Source: Pedobacter jeongneungensis (GTDB taxonomy: Bacteria; Bacteroidota; Bacteroidia; Sphingobacteriales; Sphingobacteriaceae). From it: a DNA stretch of 64,000 bases. The position numbers and the translations under genes were made by a program. Under the pieces are notes generated by a model, which was given only the letters and a program-made list of their open reading frames with translations, ran no database searches and was not told where the DNA came from. The stretch is taken from NCBI RefSeq assembly GCF_000633455.1, contig NZ_AYMG01000028.1, positions 186,001 to 250,000 on the forward strand, read 5' to 3'. Below are positions 26,365 through 35,653 of the stretch, piece after piece; position 1 is the first letter of the stretch; each line of letters begins with the position of its first letter.

Positions 26365-27951
26365 TTAAGGCAATAAAACAGTAAAATCCCCGCCTAATGG
26401 TTCGAAGTTTTCTATACACGAAGAAAGAAAATCTTCTCCATAATTTACGTACATAGGAGCAATATTCAAAATTCTTTCCTGAAGTGCTCCGTTCGGGAAA
26501 AGCCTTTTCTTTACATTGTCGATTTGTAAAAGGGCAGTTTCATGTTTACGTTTCTCTGCACGGAACAGTTTCTTTTCGAGGTTGGCCAGTAAATGATTGG
26601 TTTTCTGTTTCGCAGTATCGGTTGATACTGAAAGCGTTTTATCAATTTTATAAGCATTTAGCTTAATCTGGTCGAAAATGCTATTTATCGCTCTTGTTTC
26701 ATCAGCCAAACTTAACTGTGCAGTTGTATTTCGCTTTACCCAGATGTTTTTTAATTCTTCAACAGGTAAGAAAATATCTTCTAAAGAAAATCCCAGGTTA
26801 TATAAGTTCTGAGCACTGCGCTTATCAATTAATAAAGCAGAGTTGCGCAACAATAAAACAGGGAAATCAACTTTATAAAAATCAAAATTAGCTTTCAACT
26901 GCATCCAATAAGATACTTCGGCACCACCGCCGATATAGGCAATGTTTGGGAGGATTACTTCCTGGTACATAGGCCTCATTACTACATTCGGACTAAAACG
27001 TTCTGGATGTGATTCAATTTCGGCTTTCAGTTCACTTTCAGTAAAACTGATATCGGTATGATTGACTGTATATTTACCTTTTTCAAAGATTAAACGTTCA
27101 CGCAGGTTATCAATAAGGTAAAAGAAATTAATATCACGGCCATTAACCTGAGTCTTGTAACCCAGATCTTCGAGGTTTTTGGAACTGTTTTCAATATTCT
27201 TCGCACTATTATGCTGAATAATATCTTCGGTAATGATATTCGAAAATTGCTTTTTTAATAGAGGATCATCGGCGTTTACGATCACCAAACCATATTTTTC
27301 AAAAAGATTATTCACCAAAAACCTGGTGGCATCAGCTAAATTATCATGTTGTAAATAGGCCTGTTCAACTAATTTCGCAATCCTTTTTCCATTTTTAGAA
27401 ATACCTAAGTAACCTTTGTAGGCCGTTACCGCAGCAGCAACGGTTTTGGTACTTAATCTCCCGGTTGCACCGTTTGTCTGTTGTATCCAGCTGATATTTT
27501 TTTCATCAACACTTACATGGTTAATTTCTTCAAAATCGTGATCTTCTGTGGCCATCCAATACACCGGAACAAAATTTTTGTCGGGATGTGCCATTTTTAA
27601 CTCAATGGCCAGGTTAATGGCGGTTACAATTTTATAGATGAAATAAAGCGGGCCGGTAAACAGGTTCAACTGGTGGCCCGTTGTAACGGTAAAAGTATTT
27701 GCTAAACCTAAAAGCTCAATATTTTTGCTAACCGATTTATTGGCCTGTAAATGTTGGTACTGATCTTGCAAAACCTTTACCAGCGTGGTACGATCGCCCT
27801 GGAAATTTCTATTTTTTATAGCTTTTGCTAAACCCTCCATATCAGGGCGATAACTGTAAAAAGCTTTTAGCTGTTCTTCGTTATTAATATAATCCAAAAC
27901 CAGTTTTGAAAAGGATCCGGTTTCCTGATATGAGATATATTTTGCCTGCAT
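26365..27951 (-). CDS. bshC: Bacillithiol biosynthesis cysteine-adding enzyme
   Basis: The 528-residue protein matches BshC: VTTGHQLNLFTGPLYFIYK near residues 90-108, PVYWMATEDHDFEEI at about 138-152, and MYQEVILPNIAYIGGGAE further on. A lysine- and glutamate-rich coiled-coil segment lies near the C-terminus. It adds cysteine to glucosaminyl malate in the last step of bacillithiol synthesis. No bshA or bshB is seen in the window. Confidence 0.93.
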   Translation of the reverse strand: MQAKYISYQETGSFSKLVLDYINNEEQLKAFYSYRPDMEGLAKAIKNRNFQGDRTTLVKVLQDQYQHLQANKSVSKNIELLGLANTFTVTTGHQLNLFTGPLYFIYKIVTAINLAIELKMAHPDKNFVPVYWMATEDHDFEEINHVSVDEKNISWIQQTNGATGRLSTKTVAAAVTAYKGYLGISKNGKRIAKLVEQAYLQHDNLADATRFLVNNLFEKYGLVIVNADDPLLKKQFSNIITEDIIQHNSAKNIENSSKNLEDLGYKTQVNGRDINFFYLIDNLRERLIFEKGKYTVNHTDISFTESELKAEIESHPERFSPNVVMRPMYQEVILPNIAYIGGGAEVSYWMQLKANFDFYKVDFPVLLLRNSALLIDKRSAQNLYNLGFSLEDIFLPVEELKNIWVKRNTTAQLSLADETRAINSIFDQIKLNAYKIDKTLSVSTDTAKQKTNHLLANLEKKLFRAEKRKHETALLQIDNVKKRLFPNGALQERILNIAPMYVNYGEDFLSSCIENFEPLGGDFTVLLP

Positions 27952-28317
27952 GATGTGCGAAAGTAATGCAATTTAAGGATAATTATAAAGTTGCGTTACT
28001 ATTTTACAATTGTTAAATAATTTTTAGCCACGGAGACACAAAAATCACGGAATTTACATATAGCCGTCATCCCGAGAGGTAATTTTATTTTATAAAAATC
28101 AATATTAGTGATAGAAGAGCTTAAGAGAGATAATATCGTCATTTCGACTGAAGCTCACCGATTTTTCATCGGTAACGTAATGGAGAAATCTTTAAACTTT
28201 ACCTAAAAGATAGTTCAAAGATCTCTCCACTCAGCGGTGCTTCGGTCGAGATGACGACCCTTTTACCGGAATCTGTCAATGTTAGCGGAGTCGAAGGATC
28301 TTTAAGATACAAAATAA
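27952..28317. other. Gene-free stretch with the GTCATTTCGACTGAAGC repeat
   Basis: At 28138-28257 the left arm GTCATTTCGACTGAAGCTCA and the right arm GGTGCTTCGGTCGAGATGAC face each other. Inside are a second inverted pair, GGAGAAATCTTTAAAC and AAAGATCTCTCC, and a small hairpin CCGATTTTTCATCGG. A fragment of another family (GTCATCCCGAGAGG) lies at 28068. No coding region is seen. Confidence 0.7.
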
Positions 28318-30159
28318 TTAAAGATTACTTTCTATCGCGCCAACTTTTTCACGGTACAAATCAATAGGGCCATCTAAAAGTACAGCGATTACCGTTAACT
28401 CCGGATCTAATTTATCCTTAGGTACCGGAATGTACACAATGCCGGGTATTTTGCTCCAATACAATTTGTTATAAATTTCGTGTGGAAGCATGGTACCCTC
28501 CCCTACAATCCTGATCCTGCTGATGTTGTTTTTTAAGCCTTTTATGGCAATCGGACCAGTTGGTGTGCCTTCTACAAATAAATAAAGCGTTTGTTTATCT
28601 GCAGAAAGTGCAGTATTGCCCTGGTAATGCCCTGCCGGAATTCCCCCAGTTGTTTTGTACAATGCTTCAGCATTTTTGATTACCCAGTTGTTTACTGTTT
28701 GATCCAGAGGTTTAATATTGACGTTGAAATCCATTCCATCAGCGGCTAGATTGGTGTCATTAAAAATATTGGTGCCCTTATCCAAAGTTGCAGCTAATTT
28801 TTTCAGTTTGTATGAAACGGCATGCTGCTTATTATTTGCTTCGAATAAATCTTTTAATGAAATGGCTTCGTTTTCGGTTTCAATAAGGTCAACAGGCTCA
28901 TCAAAACTTACTTTTATCACAGTTACGTCCTGATCAAAATTAGTTGAAGGAATATTGAATATATAATCTGAGGCGCTAATGTTGGCGAATTTTACCTGAC
29001 CACCGCCAACCAGCTGCATATTTTTTACTTTTGATTTAATACCGGTTAGCACAATGCCTTCATCTGTTTTATAATCGATGTAAAGGAATAGCGTTTTTTT
29101 ATCTTTAGAAAGCGCAGTTTTTCCATTGAAATGTTTTTTAGAGATACCTGTTTGCGTTCCGTAAATCGCTTCACTATGTTTTTTAGTCCAACGGCCTAAA
29201 TCTTTTAAAATCTGAACCTGTTCTGGCGCAATGGTACCATCGGCTTTTGGTCCGATATCCAATAACAAATTACCGCCCATACTGATACAATCAACCAGGG
29301 TGCGGATAATCATGTTGGATGATTTATAGTGATTATCATAAGGCTGATAACCCCACGAATCGTTCATCGTATAACAAAGTTCCCACTCTGGAGAACCTGG
29401 TTTTACTACCGGAACACCTTGCTCCGGTGTATCATAATCGCCATGTCCGTTTAAGCGGGAGTTAACAATAATGTTCTGATTTACCTTACGTAAATTTGAT
29501 AGTATATTTTTGGCCTGCCATTCTTCTCCATTGTGCTCCCAATCGCCATCAAACCATACCAGATCGGGATTGTATCTGGTTGAAAGCTCGTTTAGCTGTC
29601 CTTGGAAATAAGCCTGGAATTTTTTAAAACGTGCAGGGTCTTGTTTATAATCATAACGTTTCCTGTCGCGGGTAAAACCATCATAATCGGGATAACTCCA
29701 ATCGGGCAATGAAAAGTATAAACCTGTTTTCAATCCTGATTTTTTAAGTTCGGTTACAAATGGGGTGATTAAATCTTTTTTGGCTGCACTGCTATTAACG
29801 GTTGTGGTTGCGTTGGGCATTTTACTATTCCATAATGCAACACCATCGTGGTGTTTTGTGGTAATCACCGCATATTTAGCACCACTTTCTTTAATTAAAT
29901 TTACCCATTCTTCCGGTTTGTATTTTGCAGCGGTAAAACCATCGAGTTGTTTCATGTAAGCATCGTGATTGATGTAGTTGTTGAAAAACGACCATGATTC
30001 GGAAATACCATTAACCGAGTAAATGCCCCAATGGATAAAAATACCCAGTTTGGCATCAGCAAACCACTGCATTTTTTTACCTGACGTTGTTGCTTGCTGA
30101 GCAGAGAGTTTACTGATAAACAATGGGAATAAAATAAAGAAAAGCTTAAAATAGCGCAT
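28318..30159 (-). CDS. Alpha-L-fucosidase, GH29, with C-terminal accessory region
   Basis: The 613-residue protein has a signal peptide (residues 1-20, LSA|Q). The GH29 barrel shows KLGIFIHWGIYSV at 37-49, TKHHDGVALW at 101-110 and the likely nucleophile Asp204 in LVWFDGDW. The C-terminal third holds two similar segments (IYGTQTGISK... and LYKTTGGIPA...) that look like a duplicated beta-sandwich. It releases terminal alpha-linked fucose outside the cytoplasm. It is separated from the first SusCD locus by the helicase and GH3 genes, so any link is only functional. Confidence 0.88.
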   Translation of the reverse strand: MRYFKLFFILFPLFISKLSAQQATTSGKKMQWFADAKLGIFIHWGIYSVNGISESWSFFNNYINHDAYMKQLDGFTAAKYKPEEWVNLIKESGAKYAVITTKHHDGVALWNSKMPNATTTVNSSAAKKDLITPFVTELKKSGLKTGLYFSLPDWSYPDYDGFTRDRKRYDYKQDPARFKKFQAYFQGQLNELSTRYNPDLVWFDGDWEHNGEEWQAKNILSNLRKVNQNIIVNSRLNGHGDYDTPEQGVPVVKPGSPEWELCYTMNDSWGYQPYDNHYKSSNMIIRTLVDCISMGGNLLLDIGPKADGTIAPEQVQILKDLGRWTKKHSEAIYGTQTGISKKHFNGKTALSKDKKTLFLYIDYKTDEGIVLTGIKSKVKNMQLVGGGQVKFANISASDYIFNIPSTNFDQDVTVIKVSFDEPVDLIETENEAISLKDLFEANNKQHAVSYKLKKLAATLDKGTNIFNDTNLAADGMDFNVNIKPLDQTVNNWVIKNAEALYKTTGGIPAGHYQGNTALSADKQTLYLFVEGTPTGPIAIKGLKNNISRIRIVGEGTMLPHEIYNKLYWSKIPGIVYIPVPKDKLDPELTVIAVLLDGPIDLYREKVGAIESNL

Positions 30160-30227
30160 GATATTGTTTAGTATATCTAAACGTTAAATATAATATTTCA
30201 CATGCTGTTAACGATGATATTTTTTGA

Positions 30228-30352
30228 TAAAAATGCTCATCATTGCTGAGGCACGAAGCAATCTTAATGCGCATGCGAGGTATCGATCGTTGTAAGATTG
30301 CTTCGTCGGCTGAAAAAGCCTTCTCGCAATGACGATTCTTTGTAGCAAATAA
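30228..30352. repeat. GTCATTGCGAG hairpin repeat
   Basis: The arms TGAGGCACGAAGCAATCTTA and GTAAGATTGCTTCGTCGGCT flank a centre with GCATGC. The outer right end is CTCGCAATGACG. This is a large hairpin of the type often seen between genes in Bacteroidota. Confidence 0.65.
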
Positions 30353-30380
30353 TTATTTACAGAAATGACGTCTCTTAAAC

Positions 30381-30413
30381 AAAAAAGCCGCCCCGAAAAA
30401 TCGGGACGGCTGT
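30381..30413 (-). terminator. Terminator of the DEAD-box helicase gene
   Basis: On the minus strand AGCCGTCCCGA, loop TTTT, TCGGGGCGGCT is followed by TTTTTG, about 20 nt after the stop. Confidence 0.9.
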
Positions 30414-30433
30414 AAAATATTTGGTTTAGTGAT

Positions 30434-32344
30434 TTACCATTTTTTACGGCGTTCGCCACTTCCACCTTCACGGTTTCCGCCTTCTCTGCGTGGACCTCCG
30501 GTGTTACCACCTTTGTCATCACGGCTACGACCAGAGAAATCTCTGAAACCGCCACCGCTATTTCCACCTTCACGTCTACCGCTACCACCGCCAGATTTTC
30601 TGTCGCCGCCACGATAACCGCCGCCGCCGCCGCTTCTGCGTTCACCGCCGAAACCACCGCCACCGCTACGTCTTTCGCCGCCACCGCGTCTTTCACCTGC
30701 GCCTTCACCACGACCACCATCTCCGCTTTTCTCGATACGTACCTGACGACCGTTAAACTCAACAGATTTAAAGCCTTCAAAAACTTTATCGGCAACATCA
30801 TCTTCTACTTCAAAGAAAGAGAAAACACCTTTTAAATCGATTTTACCAACGCTTTTGCCACCAATTTTACCATTATTACAGATAAAAGATAACATATCGC
30901 CACGGGTAAACTCATCTACAGAACCTAAGTTGATAAACAAACGGGTGTAACCTTCGCTACCACGTCCGCGTCCAGCTCCTCTTTCGCCCCTGTCAGCACC
31001 GCGGTCATCGCCAACTGCAGCATTTAAATCAGGTGCTTTAGAATAGTAATCCAAGAAACGGTTAAACTCTAATGAAGCAAAACGTTTAATTACATCTTCT
31101 TTGGTTAAATCAGCAAATTCATCCATAATACGAGGAATGTACTGATCAATTTGTTCGTTGTTAACTTCTACATTGTGTACTTTATGTACCAGAGAGAATA
31201 ATTGTTTCTCACAAACATCAAATCCTGTAGGAAGCTCAGCTTTGGTAAATTGTTTACCAATAATGCGCTCCAACTGACGGATTTTACCTAATTCTTTAGA
31301 GTTGATGATACAGATAGAAATACCGGTTTTACCCGCACGGCCAGTACGGCCAGAACGGTGGGTATAACTTTCAATTTCGTCAGGTAAAGAGTAGTTGATT
31401 ACGTGAGTTACATTGTTTACATCGATACCACGTGCAGCAACATCAGTAGCAATTAACAACTGCATGTTACGCTCACGAAAACGTTGCATTACTTTATCAC
31501 GTTGTTGTTGCGATAAATCGCCGTGTAAAGCATCAGCATTGTAGCCATCTTTAATTAAATGCTCAGCAACATCCTGTGTATCCAATTTGGTTTTACAGAA
31601 TACTACGGCAAAAATTTCAGGGTTGAAATCTACAATACGTTTTAAGGCAGCGTATTTATCACGTGCACGAACAATGTAATATTCGTGTTCGATGTTTACG
31701 TTACCTGTATTTTTTGTGCCCATGGTTAATTCAACAGGGTTATCCATATAGTTTTTAGCTATACGGCGAACTTCTGCAGGCATGGTAGCCGAGAATAACC
31801 AGGTTTTTTTGTCATCAGGAGTAGTTGATAAGATGTCGTTGATATCGTCCTGGAAACCCATGTTCAACATCTCGTCAGCTTCATCAAGCACAACATATTT
31901 AACGTTTGAAAAATCAATCGCCTTACGGCCAATGATATCCAACATACGGCCGGGCGTGGCCACTACGATCTGAATTCCCTGACGGATTTCGCGTAGTTGT
32001 TGCATAATGTTCGCGCCACCGTAAACGGCAACAACGTGGGCATTAGCAATGTTTTTAGAAAAGTTTTTAAGGTCGTTAGCGATCTGTAAGCATAACTCAC
32101 GGGTAGGGCATAAAATCAATGCCTGTGGTTTGTTAACTTTAAAATCGATTAGTTCTAACAGCGGCAAACCAAATGCGGCTGTTTTTCCTGTTCCTGTTTG
32201 GGCCAAACCAACAAAATCATTAGTGCCTTCTAACAGTACAGGAATACTTTGCTCCTGAATAGGTGTTGGAGTTTCAAATCCAAGATCCTTTACGGCATTA
32301 ACGACGTCATCACTTATCCCCAATAATTGAAATGGGTTTGTCAT
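30434..32344 (-). CDS. DEAD-box RNA helicase with RNA-binding domain and RGG-rich tail
   Basis: The 636-residue protein has the full helicase core: Q-motif region PTPIQEQSIP, AQTGTGKT (motif I), DEAD (II), SAT (III) and HRSGRTGRAG (VI). A DbpA-type RNA-binding domain follows at about 460-545, beginning YTRLFINLGSVDEF. Residues from about 545 are almost only Gly, Arg and Ser (GGGGYRGGDR and similar), a disordered RNA-binding tail. It resembles DeaD/CsdA, which acts in ribosome assembly and cold adaptation. The gene has its own promoter-like element and terminator. Confidence 0.93.
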   Translation of the reverse strand: MTNPFQLLGISDDVVNAVKDLGFETPTPIQEQSIPVLLEGTNDFVGLAQTGTGKTAAFGLPLLELIDFKVNKPQALILCPTRELCLQIANDLKNFSKNIANAHVVAVYGGANIMQQLREIRQGIQIVVATPGRMLDIIGRKAIDFSNVKYVVLDEADEMLNMGFQDDINDILSTTPDDKKTWLFSATMPAEVRRIAKNYMDNPVELTMGTKNTGNVNIEHEYYIVRARDKYAALKRIVDFNPEIFAVVFCKTKLDTQDVAEHLIKDGYNADALHGDLSQQQRDKVMQRFRERNMQLLIATDVAARGIDVNNVTHVINYSLPDEIESYTHRSGRTGRAGKTGISICIINSKELGKIRQLERIIGKQFTKAELPTGFDVCEKQLFSLVHKVHNVEVNNEQIDQYIPRIMDEFADLTKEDVIKRFASLEFNRFLDYYSKAPDLNAAVGDDRGADRGERGAGRGRGSEGYTRLFINLGSVDEFTRGDMLSFICNNGKIGGKSVGKIDLKGVFSFFEVEDDVADKVFEGFKSVEFNGRQVRIEKSGDGGRGEGAGERRGGGERRSGGGGFGGERRSGGGGGYRGGDRKSGGGSGRREGGNSGGGFRDFSGRSRDDKGGNTGGPRREGGNREGGSGERRKKW

Positions 32345-32371
32345 TCGTCTTTTTATTTTTTAATTGAGCCG

Positions 32372-32379
32372 CAAAGGTA
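32372..32379 (-). promoter_or_regulatory. Putative -7 element of the helicase gene
   Basis: TACCTTTG on the minus strand fits TAnnTTTG, 27 nt before the ATG. The -33 region is only weakly matched. Confidence 0.5.
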
Positions 32380-32896
32380 CGGTTAATATTCGGTATTTTA
32401 CAGATTACCAGGCAAATAGTTTTTAAAGCTAAATATTTGAAAATAAGGACATAATGAAAAATGGATGATGGGAGATGGAAAAGGGATGATGTAGGGGTTT
32501 TAAGCTAAGATCGTAAAGGTGAGGTATGGCTTACTTTTTTGAGAGGAAGTATGGAGGTGAATGGATTATGATTTTTAAACTACATTTGGGTTAACTGTTT
32601 AAAGTAGTTAATTGAATGCCTGGTGCCGAACCTATCGCGCATGTTTTAACCGCAGAGGACGCAGCGTGAAGGCGGGAATCTTAAAGCTGATTGCATTAAG
32701 ATTCCCAATCGACCCGATAGCTATCGGGGTTGGAATGACGAAACTAGTAGGATATTCAGCTTGTTCGGTATCTCAGGTTTATAATCAAAACTCCGTGCGT
32801 TCCGTGTTTCCGTGGCAAAAAATAATGTGAAGAGCATGCTCCTTTTGATAGATTCTTCGGCTACGCTCAGAATGACAAATCTAATAAAAACGAGCT
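32380..32896. other. Gene-free stretch with several repeat fragments
   Basis: It contains a CCGCAGAGGACGCAGCG phrase near 32650, a GTCATTCCC-type element at about 32671-32741 (GGCGGGAATC ... GATTCCCAATCGACCCGATA then GCTATCGGGG), and AGATTCTTCGGCTACGCTCA then GAATGAC near 32861. No coding region is supported. Confidence 0.55.
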
Positions 32897-32932
32897 CAAA
32901 AAAAGCCGCAGATTTAACCAGAATCTGCGGCA
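32897..32932 (-). terminator. Terminator at the end of the first SusCD locus
   Basis: On the minus strand GCCGCAGATTCT, loop, AAATCTGCGGC followed by TTTTTTTG, 46 nt after the GH3 stop. Confidence 0.9.
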
Positions 32933-32977
32933 ACTATTACTCGATTATGGTTTATACCCAACCATAGGGGTGTATTT

Positions 32978-35653
32978 TTAAGGTTTTACTGTGATGTTAT
33001 CTTTTAAATAAAGCGCCTTGCTCGATGAGCCGATCATAATTCTATAATCTCCGGGAACTACGTCCCATTTATTATTGCCATCAAGCGTTTGAAGCACTTC
33101 TTTATCTATTTGAAAAGAGACGGTTTTCGTTTCACCTGTTTTTAAGCTCACCCTTTGAAAAGCCCTGAGCGCCAGAACAGGCTGAGCCAGTTTGCTCAAT
33201 AATGGCCTCATATACAATTGAACCACTTCTTCACCATCGTAACTACCAGTGTTTTTTAGTTCAAAGGTTACAGTCGCGGTTTCATTTTTAGCTATGCTTT
33301 TGCTGCTGAATTTTAAGTTGGTATAAGAAAAATCGGTATAGCTCAATCCATATCCGAAAGGGAAAAGCGGCTCGCCACTTAAATTATTATAATCATCGCC
33401 CCTTCCGGTTGGCTTGTGGTTATACACCAAAGGTAGCTGAGATTCGTCAACAGGATAAGTAATCGGGAGTTTTCCTGAGGGATTTGCTTTACCCAATAGT
33501 ATATCTGCCACGGCACTGCCGCCAGCTTCGCCAGGATACCATACATTTAAAACTGCGCTTACCTTATTTAACCATGGCTGCATATTGATGGCGCTGCCTC
33601 CGGTTAATAGCACCACAATGGGCTTACCAGTTTTTGCAAGTTCTTGCAGTAAAATCTCCTGATTACCCGGCAGGTTTAACATTGCCCGATCTAAAAACTC
33701 CCCTTCCTTTATTCCTGCGACAAAAACCACCACGTCGTTATTTTTTGCCGCTTTTATCGCATCTGTTATTTCGTTTGGTTGCTGAACATTGTAATCCCAT
33801 ACGAGTTTGATCTTGCCATTGCCTTTAGGTTCGAAAAATTCTACTTTAATGGAGTAGGCTTTATTTTTCTCAAAATGGAAAGGAACCGTTTTTACGCCGA
33901 ATGACTTTTTATCCCAGTTATTAATCACCAGTTTATCGTTCAGGTACAATCGGTAACCGTCATTTCCCTCCAATCCGATATTAACATCTGCATTTTGGGG
34001 TATTTTAAGATTACCTTCCCAGCGTATCGAATAGTCATCCAGCTCAAGCTTTTCATCCGGAGGATATAATGTCCAGCTGAAATTGATGGCCTTATCTAAC
34101 TGCTCTTTTACAGGTTCGCCAGCGAAATTGAGTCCTTTATAATATTTTGCAGTCAATCCCGATTTTTGATTGGCAAAAAGGAATTGGCTATCAACTGGAA
34201 CAAAAGACTGAAGCTCGCGACTGCTTCCTTTTAAATAATTAATTTCAAAATCGCCGGATACTTCACTTTTCAATCCTTCCAAGATGTTTATCTTTTTATT
34301 TCCAGTGCCACTATAGCCGCCAAGCCTACCTTCAACAGCATCTTCACCCAATAGTAAAATACGTTTAGTGTTTTTTAACGGAAGTGTACGGTTATCGTTT
34401 TTAAGCAGTACAAAAGATTTCAAAGCGGCTTCTTTGGCGAGGATATGATTGCTTTGATCGTTTAACATTTTTTCAGCAATACTTTCATCAACATAGGGCT
34501 GCTCGAAAAGGCCAAGTTCGAATTTTGCTCTTAATACCCTGGCAAGGGCATCATCAATTCTGGATTTTGGAATACTACCATCTAAAAACGCAGGCAAAAA
34601 TAATTTGTAGTGATTATAATCAACCTGAAAAATCACGTCCAGCCCGGCATTGATTGATTGTGCTGTAGCATCTTTATAATCTTTAGCGGTAAAATGCAAT
34701 ACATTGGCACCACCAACTGCTCCGGCATCCGAAATAACAAAACCTTTAAATCCCCATTCAGATTTTAATTTTGTAGTGAGCAACCAGTTATTTGAAGTGG
34801 CAGGCGAACCAAAAACACTGTTATAAGAAGTCATTAACGAACGGATGCCCACATTTTCAACGCCATCTTTAAAGGCCGGGAAATGAATCTCCTCTAAAAA
34901 GTGTTTATCCATTTCAATGGGGTAACTGTCACGACCGCCATCGCCAACATTGGCTATAAAATGTTTTGGGGTAACGATGATATTCTGTTTTTCTATGGCA
35001 TTCATAAAGGCATGCCCCAACACAGTGGTTAGATAAGGGTCTTCACCGTATGTTTCTTCTACTCTGCCCCATCTTACATCGGTAGCCATGTTAATTACCG
35101 GCGCCAAAAGATCTCTTAAACCCCGCACCCGCGCTTCGTTGGCAATGGCTGTACCTATCTTAGCCACCAATGTCGTATCAAAACTGGCTGCTAAACCAAT
35201 AGATTGCGGAAAAGCGGTTGCGCCTTGTCGCACCAAACCATGTAACGCTTCGTCAAATGGAATGATGGGAATACCCAAACGGGTTTCAGTTACAAAATAC
35301 TTCTGGATTTTATTGATCTTTTTTGCAAGTGAAATTCCATCTTCAGAAGTGTTATAGGTTAACATCTGTTGTGCATTACCACTTCCCTGGGCGGCGGCAC
35401 TTACCTGCAGGCCAAAAATACCATGTTTAAACTGCTGCTTATTCTGTTCGGTAACATCACCAGGGATCATGAACAACTGCCAGAATTTTTCTTCCGGAGT
35501 CATTCGGGAGATCAGGTCTTTTACCCTTAAATCGATACTTAACTTTGAATTTTTATAAGGCAATATTTGCGCTTTTTTAACCTGTGCAAAAAGACTGCAA
35601 GAGAAAAAAAGCGTGGGCAATAAGTATAGGTATTTTATCGATTTCGGCATCAT
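32978..35653 (-). CDS. Beta-glucosidase-like GH3 with PA14 insertion
   Basis: The 891-residue secreted enzyme has a signal peptide ending about residue 24 (LFA|Q). The GH3 N-terminal domain includes PFDEALHG at 132-139, KHFIANVGDGGRDSY at 230-244 and the nucleophile Asp309 in GFVISDAGAVGG. A PA14 domain is inserted in the C-terminal domain at about 505-630 (LTAKYYKGLNF ... KLVWDYN), and a fibronectin-III-like tail follows (about 800-880). Most such enzymes cleave beta-glucosides. Its ATG overlaps the stop of the upstream fucosidase gene (TAATG), so they are translated as a pair. Confidence 0.9.
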   Translation of the reverse strand: MMPKSIKYLYLLPTLFFSCSLFAQVKKAQILPYKNSKLSIDLRVKDLISRMTPEEKFWQLFMIPGDVTEQNKQQFKHGIFGLQVSAAAQGSGNAQQMLTYNTSEDGISLAKKINKIQKYFVTETRLGIPIIPFDEALHGLVRQGATAFPQSIGLAASFDTTLVAKIGTAIANEARVRGLRDLLAPVINMATDVRWGRVEETYGEDPYLTTVLGHAFMNAIEKQNIIVTPKHFIANVGDGGRDSYPIEMDKHFLEEIHFPAFKDGVENVGIRSLMTSYNSVFGSPATSNNWLLTTKLKSEWGFKGFVISDAGAVGGANVLHFTAKDYKDATAQSINAGLDVIFQVDYNHYKLFLPAFLDGSIPKSRIDDALARVLRAKFELGLFEQPYVDESIAEKMLNDQSNHILAKEAALKSFVLLKNDNRTLPLKNTKRILLLGEDAVEGRLGGYSGTGNKKINILEGLKSEVSGDFEINYLKGSSRELQSFVPVDSQFLFANQKSGLTAKYYKGLNFAGEPVKEQLDKAINFSWTLYPPDEKLELDDYSIRWEGNLKIPQNADVNIGLEGNDGYRLYLNDKLVINNWDKKSFGVKTVPFHFEKNKAYSIKVEFFEPKGNGKIKLVWDYNVQQPNEITDAIKAAKNNDVVVFVAGIKEGEFLDRAMLNLPGNQEILLQELAKTGKPIVVLLTGGSAINMQPWLNKVSAVLNVWYPGEAGGSAVADILLGKANPSGKLPITYPVDESQLPLVYNHKPTGRGDDYNNLSGEPLFPFGYGLSYTDFSYTNLKFSSKSIAKNETATVTFELKNTGSYDGEEVVQLYMRPLLSKLAQPVLALRAFQRVSLKTGETKTVSFQIDKEVLQTLDGNNKWDVVPGDYRIMIGSSSKALYLKDNITVKP

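Noticed and set aside
30208..30801. 197-codon open frame opposite in phase to the helicase tail, rich in Val and Ala
   Set aside because: It reads the GC-rich RGG-coding tail of the helicase in another frame and then the terminator and a repeat; composition is an artefact.
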